From Pseudomonas sp. LP_7_YM (GTDB lineage: Bacteria; Pseudomonadota; Gammaproteobacteria; Pseudomonadales; Pseudomonadaceae), in contig NZ_SOCT01000011.1 in the NCBI RefSeq assembly GCF_004364435.1, forward strand, positions 85,367 to 149,366: a stretch of DNA of 64,000 nucleotides. The letters are read 5' to 3'. Positions within the stretch are counted from its first letter, which is position 1. Each line of letters opens with the position of its first letter. The translations under genes were made by a program, and so were the position numbers. This document shows positions 26,396-35,635 of the stretch, piece by piece. Under the pieces are notes generated by a model. That model was not told the origin of the DNA. It ran no database searches and was given only the letters and a program-made list of their open reading frames with translations.

Positions 26396-28620
26396 TAGGT
26401 CACCACCGTTGCATCGGGCCCAATCGCCGTCACACTGTGCGGCCCGAATGCCTGGCCGCCAACGTCCCTGGCTTGGCTATCAAAATTCGCCACCAGCCGT
26501 GTGCCATCGGCGAACGTGGTTTGTTGAACTCGCTTGTCGTGAGTCAACCACTGGAATCCGGTCAATGCTTGCGTCCCAAGACGCTCATGCAAAGGGCGGA
26601 AAAAAGCGTCCTGGCGCTGTATCGCCTTCAACCGTTTGCTCAGCGTGTCACGACTCAAGTGGTAAAGAGGCGGCACGTTGTAGAGCAGTTGCGTCAGTTC
26701 GTTCTCAACCTGGACGTTGCTGAGCTTGAGGCTGTCGAACAGCCAATGGTGGGTGGTGATGACCGAGCCGTGGAACACCGTCTGATAGAGCGGCACACGG
26801 GTCGTCGGATCGAAGTGCACGCGGCGATAAGGCTCCTTGATCGGCACCGGCTTAAAGAAAACGGCAGGCTGTTCGGGGGGATACCAACTGCCCAGATACC
26901 AGGGTGAGGTCCTGTTGCGGGCCAGGTCAGGGTCACCCCAGCCAATCACCGGCGTTTGCATTCCATGAGCAAAGAGGATGCCCTGGGACGTGCTCGCGTT
27001 GCCGTCCTCGGAGCCGACAGTCAGCCCCTGTGACCCGGCGATCCACCGCGCCCCATCGACGTTGGCTTCTGCGTTCTGCGCTTGAGTCAGTGTCGCACCG
27101 GGACGGTAACTGTCGAACACCATCCCTGTGGCGTAGGCATCGAGAAACCAGCTGTTGAACCCGGCCACCTCACGGATGGCTTGCACGCGTGCCTCAAGCA
27201 AAGGCCGGACACAGCGCGGATCGGTGTATCGCCCGGATTGCTGAAAGCCGCTCCTGGGCCTGCCGTCCTTAAGGACGATCCCGCAGTCGCGGTGCGCATC
27301 GCTGCCCAGATGGGCGGTGGTCCAGTCTGGATTCTCGTTGTCGGAAAGCGCCGTCTCATATGAGTCGTAGGGCGCAATCAAATAGCCCGCCTGCACGGCC
27401 GCTCGAACCGCTTCGGGATGCCACAGGCCGCCCTCCCACCCTTCGCCGAGGCCTAGCCATAAGTGCGTAAGACCGGCAGCACGCATCGCATCGATGTTCT
27501 TCGCGGACAGCATGCCGCCCCACGTGGAAGGGTCATCCGTGAGGGCTGCGCCAAAAAGCTGGGCAACTTGCGCTCGCAGCTCGCCATAGCTCCCCGCCAG
27601 GCGCCGCATGTTCGGCCTCGCGTCAGACTGCCATTGGTCTCGGGCCACTGAGTTGAATGCTTGGTTCAAACCGCGCAGCACCAGGTTTTGCTCCCAATGC
27701 TGCACCGGTGCGCTTTGGCGGTGAAGAATCGCGCTCGCCTCGGCATCCATAAGCCTGCGCAGCCGACCGGCCAGCGGTGCCGACGACGCAAGCGCCTCGA
27801 CCAGCCTGGGCCAGGACCTCACATCGTCCGGGCCCAGCAAATCATTGCCCCATAGATAGACATGCGCAGCGCCTAGCAACTTGTAGGCCTCGGGGGTTAC
27901 GGCGAGCTTTTCCTCGAGGGTCTGGTATGCCCCAGTGTCGATCAGCCATTGCCTATAATGACGCGCACCGGCCAGTGGGTCCGGGTCTCCCAAGTGCAGG
28001 CGAAAAGTCATGGGCGCTTGAGGATCAAGCGAGGTGAATTCATGCCGGGCGGAAATCGCCAGGGCATTGCCCTTGGCCTTGAGCCTTAGCCGATTGTTGA
28101 ACGGTTGGGTCAGTACCCAGGTGAGACTGAACGCTCCGTGGTCCATGCCCCACAGCGGCAGGCTGAGATCCTGCGTGGTATTGAGTTCACCCTGCTCGAC
28201 CAGAAACCGCTGCCACACGCCATTACCCCGGGGCACGTAATGCCCTTCGGCAAGCGGCCATATCAGCGCCTCGCCCATCGCATCAGCGGGCTGATTCAGA
28301 AATTCCAGAACGCCCGCCTCGCGGGCCTTGATGGTCAGCAGCAACTCATGCTGATCGAGACGCGCTTCGAGCGACCAGGAGCCCCCACTCCACTGCCACG
28401 TGAGTCGATCTGCTGTTCGCTCAAGGTGGCTGACAGGGTGCGCAGCAACACCCGTGGAGACCTCTACCCGCATTTGCCCGGCAGGCTGAACCTGAATCGC
28501 TAACGTCGACGGATCCAGACCAACCCGCCAGAGCGCGTTGTCCAGCGTCTCACCGGCCAATGCATTCGCGCATACGACAGCGCAGAACCCGCAAACGGCG
28601 CGTAACAGAAACCCCACCAT
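26329..28620 (-). CDS. Secreted glycoside-hydrolase-like protein
   Basis: The 763 residues start with a signal peptide (MVGFLLRAVCGFCAVVCANALA). An N-terminal beta-rich region (to about 230) is followed by a TIM-barrel-like core. The core includes LTHLWLGLGEGWEGGLWHPEAVRAA, LIAPYDSYETAL, GFNSWFLDAYATG, VGSEDGNA and PLYQTVFHGSVITTHHW. The acidic residues in SWFLDAYA and GSEDGN are candidate catalytic groups, as in GH101/DUF5696-like glycosidases. The family call is tentative. The neighbours (methyltransferase, RND pump) give no functional hint. The gene ends inside the convergent methyltransferase. Confidence 0.6.
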   Translation of the reverse strand: MVGFLLRAVCGFCAVVCANALAGETLDNALWRVGLDPSTLAIQVQPAGQMRVEVSTGVAAHPVSHLERTADRLTWQWSGGSWSLEARLDQHELLLTIKAREAGVLEFLNQPADAMGEALIWPLAEGHYVPRGNGVWQRFLVEQGELNTTQDLSLPLWGMDHGAFSLTWVLTQPFNNRLRLKAKGNALAISARHEFTSLDPQAPMTFRLHLGDPDPLAGARHYRQWLIDTGAYQTLEEKLAVTPEAYKLLGAAHVYLWGNDLLGPDDVRSWPRLVEALASSAPLAGRLRRLMDAEASAILHRQSAPVQHWEQNLVLRGLNQAFNSVARDQWQSDARPNMRRLAGSYGELRAQVAQLFGAALTDDPSTWGGMLSAKNIDAMRAAGLTHLWLGLGEGWEGGLWHPEAVRAAVQAGYLIAPYDSYETALSDNENPDWTTAHLGSDAHRDCGIVLKDGRPRSGFQQSGRYTDPRCVRPLLEARVQAIREVAGFNSWFLDAYATGMVFDSYRPGATLTQAQNAEANVDGARWIAGSQGLTVGSEDGNASTSQGILFAHGMQTPVIGWGDPDLARNRTSPWYLGSWYPPEQPAVFFKPVPIKEPYRRVHFDPTTRVPLYQTVFHGSVITTHHWLFDSLKLSNVQVENELTQLLYNVPPLYHLSRDTLSKRLKAIQRQDAFFRPLHERLGTQALTGFQWLTHDKRVQQTTFADGTRLVANFDSQARDVGGQAFGPHSVTAIGPDATVVTYQALRQTLASQGCCSLGKPSGR

Positions 28621-28716
28621 ATCGACACCCCCTGAGCCATGGAGGGTGTCGACCCTAACCGCAACGCCTGCACACGTCTCTCAGACACGTCCTAAAATCA
28701 CGAAGGCCCTCGCAAC

Positions 28717-31700
28717 TCAGCGCGTAGGCGCTGGCTCACCCTGATTCCCCTCATCGTCGGCGCCCTTTTCCTCGGCGTTGTGCTGCTTGTCCTGTTCAGC
28801 TTTCTCCCGCTGCTCTTGGGTCGGCTCCTTGATCTTGTACCAAGCGACGTAGAGCGCTGGCAGGAACAGCAACGTCAGCAAGGTCGCGATGATGATGCCG
28901 CCAATCATTGCGTAAGCCATCGGTCCCCAGAACACCTCACGGGCAATGGGAATCATGCCCAGACTGGCCGCTGCGGCGGTGAGCAGAATCGGTCTGCGCC
29001 GATGCTCGGTGGCTTCGGCGACAGCGTCCCATGGCAGGTAGCCGGCGATTTCATACTCATGGATCTGCGTGACCAGAATCACCGAGTTGCGAATGATGAT
29101 GCCGATCAGCGCCAGAATCCCGAGAATCGCCACGAAGCCCATCGGCGTTCCCGTCGGCACCAGTGCCAGCACCACGCCAATCAGGCCCAGCGGCGCGACA
29201 CTGGCGACCAGAAACATCTTCTGCACGCTCTGTAGCTGGATCATCAGGAAGGTTGCCATAAGGAAGATCATCAGCGGCACGACCTTGGTGATCGGTCCCT
29301 GGGCCTTGCCGCTTTCCTCTACCGTGCCGCCGGTGGCGATCTTGTAGCCGACCGGCAAGCTTGCAGCGAATTTGTCGATTTCGGGCTTCAACTCCTGCAC
29401 CAGGTCCGTCGGCTGCATCTCGTCGCGCACGGCAGCCTTGAGGGTAATGGTCGGCTTGCGGTCGCGGCGCCAGACCAGCGGCTGCTCCATTTCATAGCGC
29501 ACATTGGCGAAAGCCAGCAGCGGAATCGAGGTGCCCTGCGGCGTGACGATCTGCAGGTTCTGCAGGGTCTCCGGGGAGTCACGCTCAATGTCCACAGCGC
29601 GTCCGACGACGTTGATCAGATAAATGTCATCACGCACCTGAGTGACGGCAGAGCCGGTGACGATGCTGTTCATCAGCTGCGCCACGTCCTCGGAGGACAG
29701 TCCCAGCTGCCGCGCTTTGTCCTGATTGATGTCGATGCGCAGGACTTTGCCCGGCTCGTTCCAGTCGTAGATCATCTCGCCGATGTGCGGGTTCTTGCCG
29801 AGCAGAGTCGCCAGATCGATGGCGTGCTGGCGGACCTTGTCGATGTTTTCGCCGCTGACGCGGTATTGAATCGGGCGCCCTACCGGGGGGCCCATTTCCA
29901 GTGGCTGGACATAGGTGCCGATGCCGACGAAGTCGTTACGCAGGCGCTTGTTAATGCGATCCATCAGCCCCGCACGTTCCTCCAGGCCTTTGCTGACGAT
30001 CACCAACTGCGCGTAATAGGGGTTTTCCAACTGCTGATCCAGTGGCAGGTAGAAACGCACCGCGCCCTGCCCGATGTAAGTGCTCCAGCGCACGATGTCC
30101 GGATCATCCTTAAGCGTCGCTTCGAGCCTGTCCACGGCCTTGCGCGTCTCATTGATCGAGGCGTTCTGCGGCAGGTTGAGGTCGACCAGAATCTCGGGGC
30201 GGTCCGAAGACGGGAAGAACTGGTTCTGCACGTAGCGCATGCAAAACACCGAGGTCGCGAAGAGCAATACGGTAATGATGATGGTCAGCCAGCGGTGACG
30301 CATGGCCCAGAACATCGAGCCATTGAACGCACGCGCAATGCGGCCCGGCTTGTCGTGCTCATCTTTCTTCTTCACGTTCTCGCTAAGGATGTGCACCGCA
30401 ATCACTGGCGCGAACAGCACCGCCACTACCCACGACACCAGCATCGCCACGGCAATCACCGCGAACAGAGTGAAGGTGTATTCCCCCGCTGAGCTGGCAT
30501 TCAGACCGATGGGCACGAAACCGGCCACTGTCACCAGCGTGCCGGTCAGCATCGGGAACGCCGTGGACGTGTAGGCGTAGGTCGCAGCCTGCTCCTTGGA
30601 CTCGCCCTTTTCCAGGCGCGAGACCATCATCTCCACGGTGATCATGGCGTCGTCCACCAGCAGGCCGAGGGCAATGATCAGCGCACCGAGCGAGATCCGC
30701 TGCATGGTGATGCCGCTGTACTCCATGAACACGAAGACCATCGCCAGCACCAGCGGAATCGAGCACGCCACCACCAGTCCCGCGCGCATGCCGAGGCTGA
30801 TGAAGCTGACGATCAACACGATCACCACCGCTTCGAACAGGGCGCTGGTGAAGCCGCCAACGGCTTTTTGCACCACCTGTGCCTGATCCGAAACGTTGTT
30901 CACGCCGACGCCGATAGGCAGGTCAGCCGTCGCGGCATCCATGCGTTCGTGCAGCTGTTTGCCGAACTCCTGGACGTTACCGCCCTTCTTCATCGCGACC
31001 GCCAGACCGATGGCCGGTTTGCCATTGAAGCGGAACAACGGTTTGGGCGGGTCGACATAACCACGAGTGATCTCGGCGATGTCGCTCAAGCGGTAGAAGC
31101 GGTCGTTGAGGCGAAGATTGACCTTCGCCAGGTCCTTCTCCGAGGCGAACTGCCCGGAGGTGCGCACCGAAATCCGCTCGGGCCCGGCCTCGATCACGCC
31201 CGCCGGGGTCACTGCGTTCTGAGACTGCAGGCTCTGCACCACCTGACGTTGATCGAGCCCCAATGCAGCCAGTTTTCGAGTGGAGAAATTCAGGTACAGC
31301 ACTTCGTCCTGCTGGCCAATCATCTCGACCTTGCCCAGCCCCGGTACGTCGCGGATTTGCACCCGCACCTGTTCGACGTAATCACGCAGCTGACGCATGG
31401 TCAGGCCATCGGCAGTGAAGGCGTAGATCGAGCCGTAGACGTCACCGAACTCATCGTTGAACGAAGGCCCTTGCAGCCCTTGGGGAAAGGTGCCGCGAAT
31501 GTCATCGATCTTTTTGCGCACCTGGTACCAGATGTCCGGAATCGCCGAGGCACTGGTGGTGTCGCGCAGGTAGACGAAGACCGTCGATTCGCCCGGTCGG
31601 GTGTAGCTTTTCACGTAGTCGAGGGAGTCGAGTTCTTCGAGTTTTTTCTCGATGCGGTCGGTCACCTGCTCAAGGGTCTCGTCCACTGTCGCACCCGGCC

Positions 31701-31863
31701 AGCGGGTCTGGATGACCATGGTCTTGATGGTGAACGAGGGGTCTTCCTCGCGCCCCAAATTCATGTACGAGAACACGCCCATCAGCAAGCCGACGAACAT
31801 CAGGTACCAGACGAAAGATTGATGCTTGAGCGCCCAATCGGAGAGGTTGAACTTTCCTTTCAT
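28717..31863 (-). CDS. triC: RND efflux pump inner-membrane transporter, TriC type
   Basis: This 1048-residue proton-driven RND transporter exports drugs or detergents. The N-terminal transmembrane helix (WYLMFVGLLMGVFSY), two large periplasmic loops and the proton-relay helix GLLVDDAMITVEMMV with its paired Asp are present. Two adaptor genes upstream in the same operon is the unusual triABC arrangement of P. aeruginosa (triclosan pump), where both adaptors are needed. The charged tail (EEKGADDEGNQGE) is long. It overlaps the adaptor before it by 4 bp. No outer-membrane channel gene is present; TriABC uses the remote OpmH. Confidence 0.88.
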   Translation of the reverse strand: MKGKFNLSDWALKHQSFVWYLMFVGLLMGVFSYMNLGREEDPSFTIKTMVIQTRWPGATVDETLEQVTDRIEKKLEELDSLDYVKSYTRPGESTVFVYLRDTTSASAIPDIWYQVRKKIDDIRGTFPQGLQGPSFNDEFGDVYGSIYAFTADGLTMRQLRDYVEQVRVQIRDVPGLGKVEMIGQQDEVLYLNFSTRKLAALGLDQRQVVQSLQSQNAVTPAGVIEAGPERISVRTSGQFASEKDLAKVNLRLNDRFYRLSDIAEITRGYVDPPKPLFRFNGKPAIGLAVAMKKGGNVQEFGKQLHERMDAATADLPIGVGVNNVSDQAQVVQKAVGGFTSALFEAVVIVLIVSFISLGMRAGLVVACSIPLVLAMVFVFMEYSGITMQRISLGALIIALGLLVDDAMITVEMMVSRLEKGESKEQAATYAYTSTAFPMLTGTLVTVAGFVPIGLNASSAGEYTFTLFAVIAVAMLVSWVVAVLFAPVIAVHILSENVKKKDEHDKPGRIARAFNGSMFWAMRHRWLTIIITVLLFATSVFCMRYVQNQFFPSSDRPEILVDLNLPQNASINETRKAVDRLEATLKDDPDIVRWSTYIGQGAVRFYLPLDQQLENPYYAQLVIVSKGLEERAGLMDRINKRLRNDFVGIGTYVQPLEMGPPVGRPIQYRVSGENIDKVRQHAIDLATLLGKNPHIGEMIYDWNEPGKVLRIDINQDKARQLGLSSEDVAQLMNSIVTGSAVTQVRDDIYLINVVGRAVDIERDSPETLQNLQIVTPQGTSIPLLAFANVRYEMEQPLVWRRDRKPTITLKAAVRDEMQPTDLVQELKPEIDKFAASLPVGYKIATGGTVEESGKAQGPITKVVPLMIFLMATFLMIQLQSVQKMFLVASVAPLGLIGVVLALVPTGTPMGFVAILGILALIGIIIRNSVILVTQIHEYEIAGYLPWDAVAEATEHRRRPILLTAAAASLGMIPIAREVFWGPMAYAMIGGIIIATLLTLLFLPALYVAWYKIKEPTQEQREKAEQDKQHNAEEKGADDEGNQGEPAPTR

Positions 31864-32930
31864 CGTGGGCTGTCCTTATCGACTTTAACTTTCTGCCCCG
31901 GTTTGAGGCTGTTCACACCGGCCGTTACCACCCGCTCGCCGCTTTTGACACCACCGGCCAGAACTACGCTGTCGTTATCGCGGCTGACCACAGTGACAGG
32001 GCGTGGCGATACGGTCTGGTTCTGCGTATCGACGATCCAGATCCGGGTCTTGCCATCGACTTGCTGCACGACATTGGCAGGCAGCTCAATGCGCGGCGCG
32101 ATGGCTGAACTGAGGGTCACGCTGATCGCCGTGCCAAGCCGGAACGACGCTGGCGTATCCGCCAGGGTCAAACGGGCCCGCCGCGTGCGGGTCGTGCTTT
32201 CAGCCTGCGGCTCCAGTTCGCGTATGGTGGCGGTGGTGTTGATCTCGGGGTCCAGCTGACTGGCAACCTTGAATACCACGCCCTTGGGCAATTGCTCTGC
32301 CAGCGAGCCCGGTAGATCGATGACCGCTTCCTTGATATCCGGTCGGGCCAGTGTGACCACCTGTTCGCCAGCGCTGACCACCTGCCCGGCTTCGACTTTC
32401 CACTCGGTCACGACAGCATCGTGATCGGCCCGCAGTTGGCTGTAGCTCAACTGATCTTTGGCCTGTTGGGTTGCGGCCCTGGCTTGTTCATAGGAGGACT
32501 GCGAAGTTTTCAGGTCAGTTACCGCGACGTCCAGCGCGGCTTGAGCGCCGACGCCACGGTCGAACAGTTCCTGCTGACGGCGGGCATTGGCCTGGGAATT
32601 GATGAGCTGCGCCTGAACCCGGGCCAGATCACCCTGGGTTGAACGCACCTGGTTTTGCTGGTCGGTGGGATCGAGCACGGCAAGCATGTCGCCCTTCTTC
32701 ACTTCGGCGCCGACATCAACGCTGCGCTGGGCAATGCGGCCAGAGACGCGGAACCCCAGCGTGCTCTCATATCGTGCGGCGATATTGCCGGCAAACCGAC
32801 CCAGGCTTTCCTCGGCCTGAGGCTTCACTTCCATGAACAGCACCGGGCGCACCGGCTCAGGTGGCGGTTCTTCCTTGCCGCAGGCGCTGATCAGCAATCC
32901 GGCCAACGCGACTCCTGAAAGGCGCTTCAT
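31860..32930 (-). CDS. triB: RND membrane-fusion adaptor, TriB-like
   Basis: This 356-residue periplasmic lipoprotein adaptor links the RND pump to an outer-membrane channel. The signal ends at the lipobox LLISACGK. The lipoyl half-motifs FRVSGRIAQRSVDVGAEVKKGDMLAVLDPTD and the matching VTEWKVEAGQVVSAGEQVVTL flank a coiled-coil hairpin at about 80-160. A beta-barrel and membrane-proximal domain follow. It is sandwiched between triA and triC with 4-bp overlaps on both sides. Confidence 0.87.
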   Translation of the reverse strand: MKRLSGVALAGLLISACGKEEPPPEPVRPVLFMEVKPQAEESLGRFAGNIAARYESTLGFRVSGRIAQRSVDVGAEVKKGDMLAVLDPTDQQNQVRSTQGDLARVQAQLINSQANARRQQELFDRGVGAQAALDVAVTDLKTSQSSYEQARAATQQAKDQLSYSQLRADHDAVVTEWKVEAGQVVSAGEQVVTLARPDIKEAVIDLPGSLAEQLPKGVVFKVASQLDPEINTTATIRELEPQAESTTRTRRARLTLADTPASFRLGTAISVTLSSAIAPRIELPANVVQQVDGKTRIWIVDTQNQTVSPRPVTVVSRDNDSVVLAGGVKSGERVVTAGVNSLKPGQKVKVDKDSPR

Positions 32931-34051
32931 GGCTGCGCTCCTGTGGAGTTCTGGACGTCGGCCAGCTCGACCTGCATGTCCGGGTGCAGCAACTGATTAC
33001 CTGCGACGACCACTTTTTCGCCGTTCTTCAGGCCATCGATGATGATCACCTTGCCGGTCAGGTAGCGGCCCACTGTAACCCCGCGCAGGCTGGCCTTGTT
33101 CTGGTCGTCGACCACCCACACCGCAGGCTGGCCGAGCTGATCGCCCAGGCCTTTGGTCAACGCCGACCACGGCAGCTCGACGCTCTGTTTGGCGGGGACT
33201 TTCAATGCAGCGCTGACCACCGAGCCCAGTTGCATGCCCTGAGGCAACGCGTCCAGCGCGATTTTCACCTGCAGCGTGCCGGTTTGTGCCGAGACCGATG
33301 GCGTGACTTCACGGACTCTGCCGTTGACTTTGATTTGCGGGTTGTCCAACAGCGTGACCTCGACCGGCTGGTCGGTTGGCGGATTGACGAACAGCGACTC
33401 GTAGACGTTGAACACGGCATCGCGCTCACCGTCGCGCGCCAGACTGAAAATCGGCAGGGTGGCTTGCACCACTTGACCGACTTCGGCCTGACGCGCAGTG
33501 ATGATGCCCGGCGCTTCGGCAATCAGCGAGGTGTAGCCCAGTTGCTCGCGGGCGTTGGCGAGCTGCGCCTGAGCCGCCTTCAACGCGCTCTGGCTGCCAC
33601 GCAGCTGTGCTTGAGCGGAGTCGTACTCGCTTTTGCTGGTATAGCCTTTAGGCAGCAGCTTTTGCTGACGTACAAAGGCTGCGGCGGTCTGATTCACACG
33701 AGCCTGTTCGGCAGCCTGAGCGGCAATGGCCGAGTCCACGTTGGTCTGCAAGTCCTTGGGATCGAGCTTGGCCAGCACTTGTCTGGCGCTGATGCGATCA
33801 CCGACGTCGACCATGCGCTGGATGATCTTGCCGCCGACGCGAAACGATAACTGCGTCTGCACGCGGGCCTGGATGTCGCCGGTCAGTGCCACGGCTGCGG
33901 CAAACCCGGCGGTTTTAACCTCCTGCACCTGCACACGCGGCAGAACCGGGTCCTTGGGTTTTTCCTTGCCGCAGCCAGACACCAACGCCAGGCACAGGCC
34001 GAGCGTCAAGGCAGTCAGACTATTTTGAAGAACCGAGGGTTTAGCAGGCAT
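32927..34051 (-). CDS. triA: RND membrane-fusion adaptor, TriA-like
   Basis: The first gene of the efflux operon encodes a 374-residue lipoprotein adaptor with lipobox ALVSGCGK. LSFRVGGKIIQRMVDVGDRISARQVLAKLDPKD marks the lipoyl domain, and an Ala/Gln-rich coiled-coil hairpin spans about 85-165. It differs clearly in sequence from the second adaptor, so the pair is not a recent duplicate. AAGGAG lies 5 bp before the ATG at 34051; an in-frame TTG upstream is not needed. It is divergent from the orphan ATPase. Confidence 0.87.
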   Translation of the reverse strand: MPAKPSVLQNSLTALTLGLCLALVSGCGKEKPKDPVLPRVQVQEVKTAGFAAAVALTGDIQARVQTQLSFRVGGKIIQRMVDVGDRISARQVLAKLDPKDLQTNVDSAIAAQAAEQARVNQTAAAFVRQQKLLPKGYTSKSEYDSAQAQLRGSQSALKAAQAQLANAREQLGYTSLIAEAPGIITARQAEVGQVVQATLPIFSLARDGERDAVFNVYESLFVNPPTDQPVEVTLLDNPQIKVNGRVREVTPSVSAQTGTLQVKIALDALPQGMQLGSVVSAALKVPAKQSVELPWSALTKGLGDQLGQPAVWVVDDQNKASLRGVTVGRYLTGKVIIIDGLKNGEKVVVAGNQLLHPDMQVELADVQNSTGAQP

Positions 34052-34206
34052 GCAAGCTCCTTGTGCCAGTGCCAACGCGTGCGCCCGCCGCCGAGCGGCG
34101 TCGAGAGGTGACTATGCGACTGTGAGCGTGGATCAGGGTTCCTCGCGCCGCTAAACTCTGCCGACCCGCCTCGCCCGCTGCGCACATTAACAGCAAGGAA
34201 CGCTCG

Positions 34207-35373
34207 ATGCTCACCACCCTCGCCGTCGCCCACTACCGCTCAATCAACACGCTGGTGATGCCACTTGCGCGCCTGAACCTGATCACCGGGCCCAATGGCA
34301 GCGGCAAGTCCAATTTGTATCGCGCGTTGCGCTTGCTCGCTGAAACGGCCCAAGGTGGCGTCATCAATGCACTGGCTCGCGAAGGCGGGTTGAAGTCGAC
34401 ATTCTGGGCCGGACCGGAAACGATCAGTCGGCGCATGCGTAATGGCGAAGTCGACGTTCAGGGCGGGCCGCGCAAGGACGTCGTCCGACTGCGTCTGGGC
34501 TTCGCTGCCGAGGATTTCAGCTATGCGATTTCACTGGGCCTGCCCTCGCCGCCCAACGCGCCGACAGCCTTCGGCCTGGACCCTGAGATCAAGCGCGAGT
34601 GCATCTGGGCCGGTGCGGTGTATCGGCCCGCCAGTCTGCTGGTCGACCGTGCAGGCCCCATGATCCGTGCTCGCGGAGGCCGTAGTTGGGATGTCTTGGC
34701 GCAACACACGCCGACCTACGACAGCCTGTTCGACCAAGTGGGTAACCTGCGCTCGTCGCCGGAAGTGCTGCAGTTGCGCGAGAGTATTCGCGGCTGGCGA
34801 TTTTATGATCACTTTCGCAGCGACGCCGACGCGCCTGCGCGCAAGGCACAGTTGGGGACCCGCACCCCTGTTCTGCACCACGATGGGCGGGATCTGGCTG
34901 CCGCCTTGCAGACAATTCGCGAAATTGGCGAGCCCGAAGCGCTGGATGCCGCGATCAGCGATGCCTTCCCTGGCGCACGCATCGAAATCAATGCTCAAGG
35001 CGGCGGGTTGTTTGCACTGGAGTTCTATCAGCAAGGGTTGTTGCGACCCTTGTCGGCGGCCGAGTTGTCGGACGGGACGCTGCGTTACCTGCTGCTGATC
35101 GCCGCCCTGCTGACACCTCGCCCGCCCACCATGATGGTCCTCAACGAGCCGGAAACCAGCCTGCATCCCGACCTGTTGCCCGCGTTGGCGAGACTGATCA
35201 TTAGTGCTTCACTGCGCTGTCAGGTCTGGGTCGTGTCCCACGCCAGCCGCCTGATCGCCGCGCTGGAGCGGGATCCGGAATGCAACTGCATCGTGCTCGA
35301 AAAAGAAATCGGCCAGACCGGAATCATCGGCCAAGGAATGCTCGATCAGCCAGCATGGCATTGGCCGGATTAA
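34207..35373 (+). CDS. RecF/OLD-like AAA ATPase (COG4637 type)
   Basis: The 388 residues carry an ABC/SMC-type ATPase split by an insert. The N-terminal strand and Walker A NLITGPNGSGKSNLYRAL (about 24-41) come first. The signature-like LSDGTLRYLLLIAALL (about 285-300), Walker B MMVLNEPETSLHPDLLP and the H-motif WVVSHASRLI follow. No nuclease (TOPRIM) domain is visible at the C-terminus, unlike OLD proteins. AAGGA precedes the ATG. It is a single gene divergent from triA. The function is unknown; predicted roles in DNA handling are only by fold. Confidence 0.75.
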   Translation: MLTTLAVAHYRSINTLVMPLARLNLITGPNGSGKSNLYRALRLLAETAQGGVINALAREGGLKSTFWAGPETISRRMRNGEVDVQGGPRKDVVRLRLGFAAEDFSYAISLGLPSPPNAPTAFGLDPEIKRECIWAGAVYRPASLLVDRAGPMIRARGGRSWDVLAQHTPTYDSLFDQVGNLRSSPEVLQLRESIRGWRFYDHFRSDADAPARKAQLGTRTPVLHHDGRDLAAALQTIREIGEPEALDAAISDAFPGARIEINAQGGGLFALEFYQQGLLRPLSAAELSDGTLRYLLLIAALLTPRPPTMMVLNEPETSLHPDLLPALARLIISASLRCQVWVVSHASRLIAALERDPECNCIVLEKEIGQTGIIGQGMLDQPAWHWPD

Positions 35374-35427
35374 GCGCTGAGGTACGTCGCCGCTGCCCGC
35401 CACCTGCGGAAAATCATTGGCCGCTGA

Positions 35428-35537
35428 TCGTTCCCACGTTCCACGTGGTAACCCATACCGTGACGCTCCGCGTCACTAGAAGCAGCCGACGCTGAGCGTC
35501 GAAGGCGGCGTTTCCACGCAGAGCGTGGGAACGATCG
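35428..35537. repeat. Compound inverted repeat, about 110 bp
   Basis: The element begins ATCGTTCCCACGTTCCACG and ends GAGCGTGGGAACGAT. Inside are further dyads (GTGACGCTCCGCGTCAC, GACGCTGAGCGTC), so it can fold as a branched cruciform. This is a known type of extragenic repeat in Pseudomonas genomes. Confidence 0.7.
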
Positions 35538-35587
35538 ATTTCTGCCGGAGGCACAACGTCAGAACGCCACAATCCCCTGTAGCAGTC

Positions 35588-35635
35588 CAACAACTCAGCG
35601 ACCCAACAACTCAGCTGCCCAACAACTCAGCTGCC
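35588..35635. repeat. Three 16-bp tandem repeats over a stop codon
   Basis: CAACAACTCAGCGACC, CAACAACTCAGCTGCC and CAACAACTCAGCTGCC follow each other without gaps. The last copy contains the stop codon (35627-35629, minus strand) of the sulfonate-type binding protein. Confidence 0.85.
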
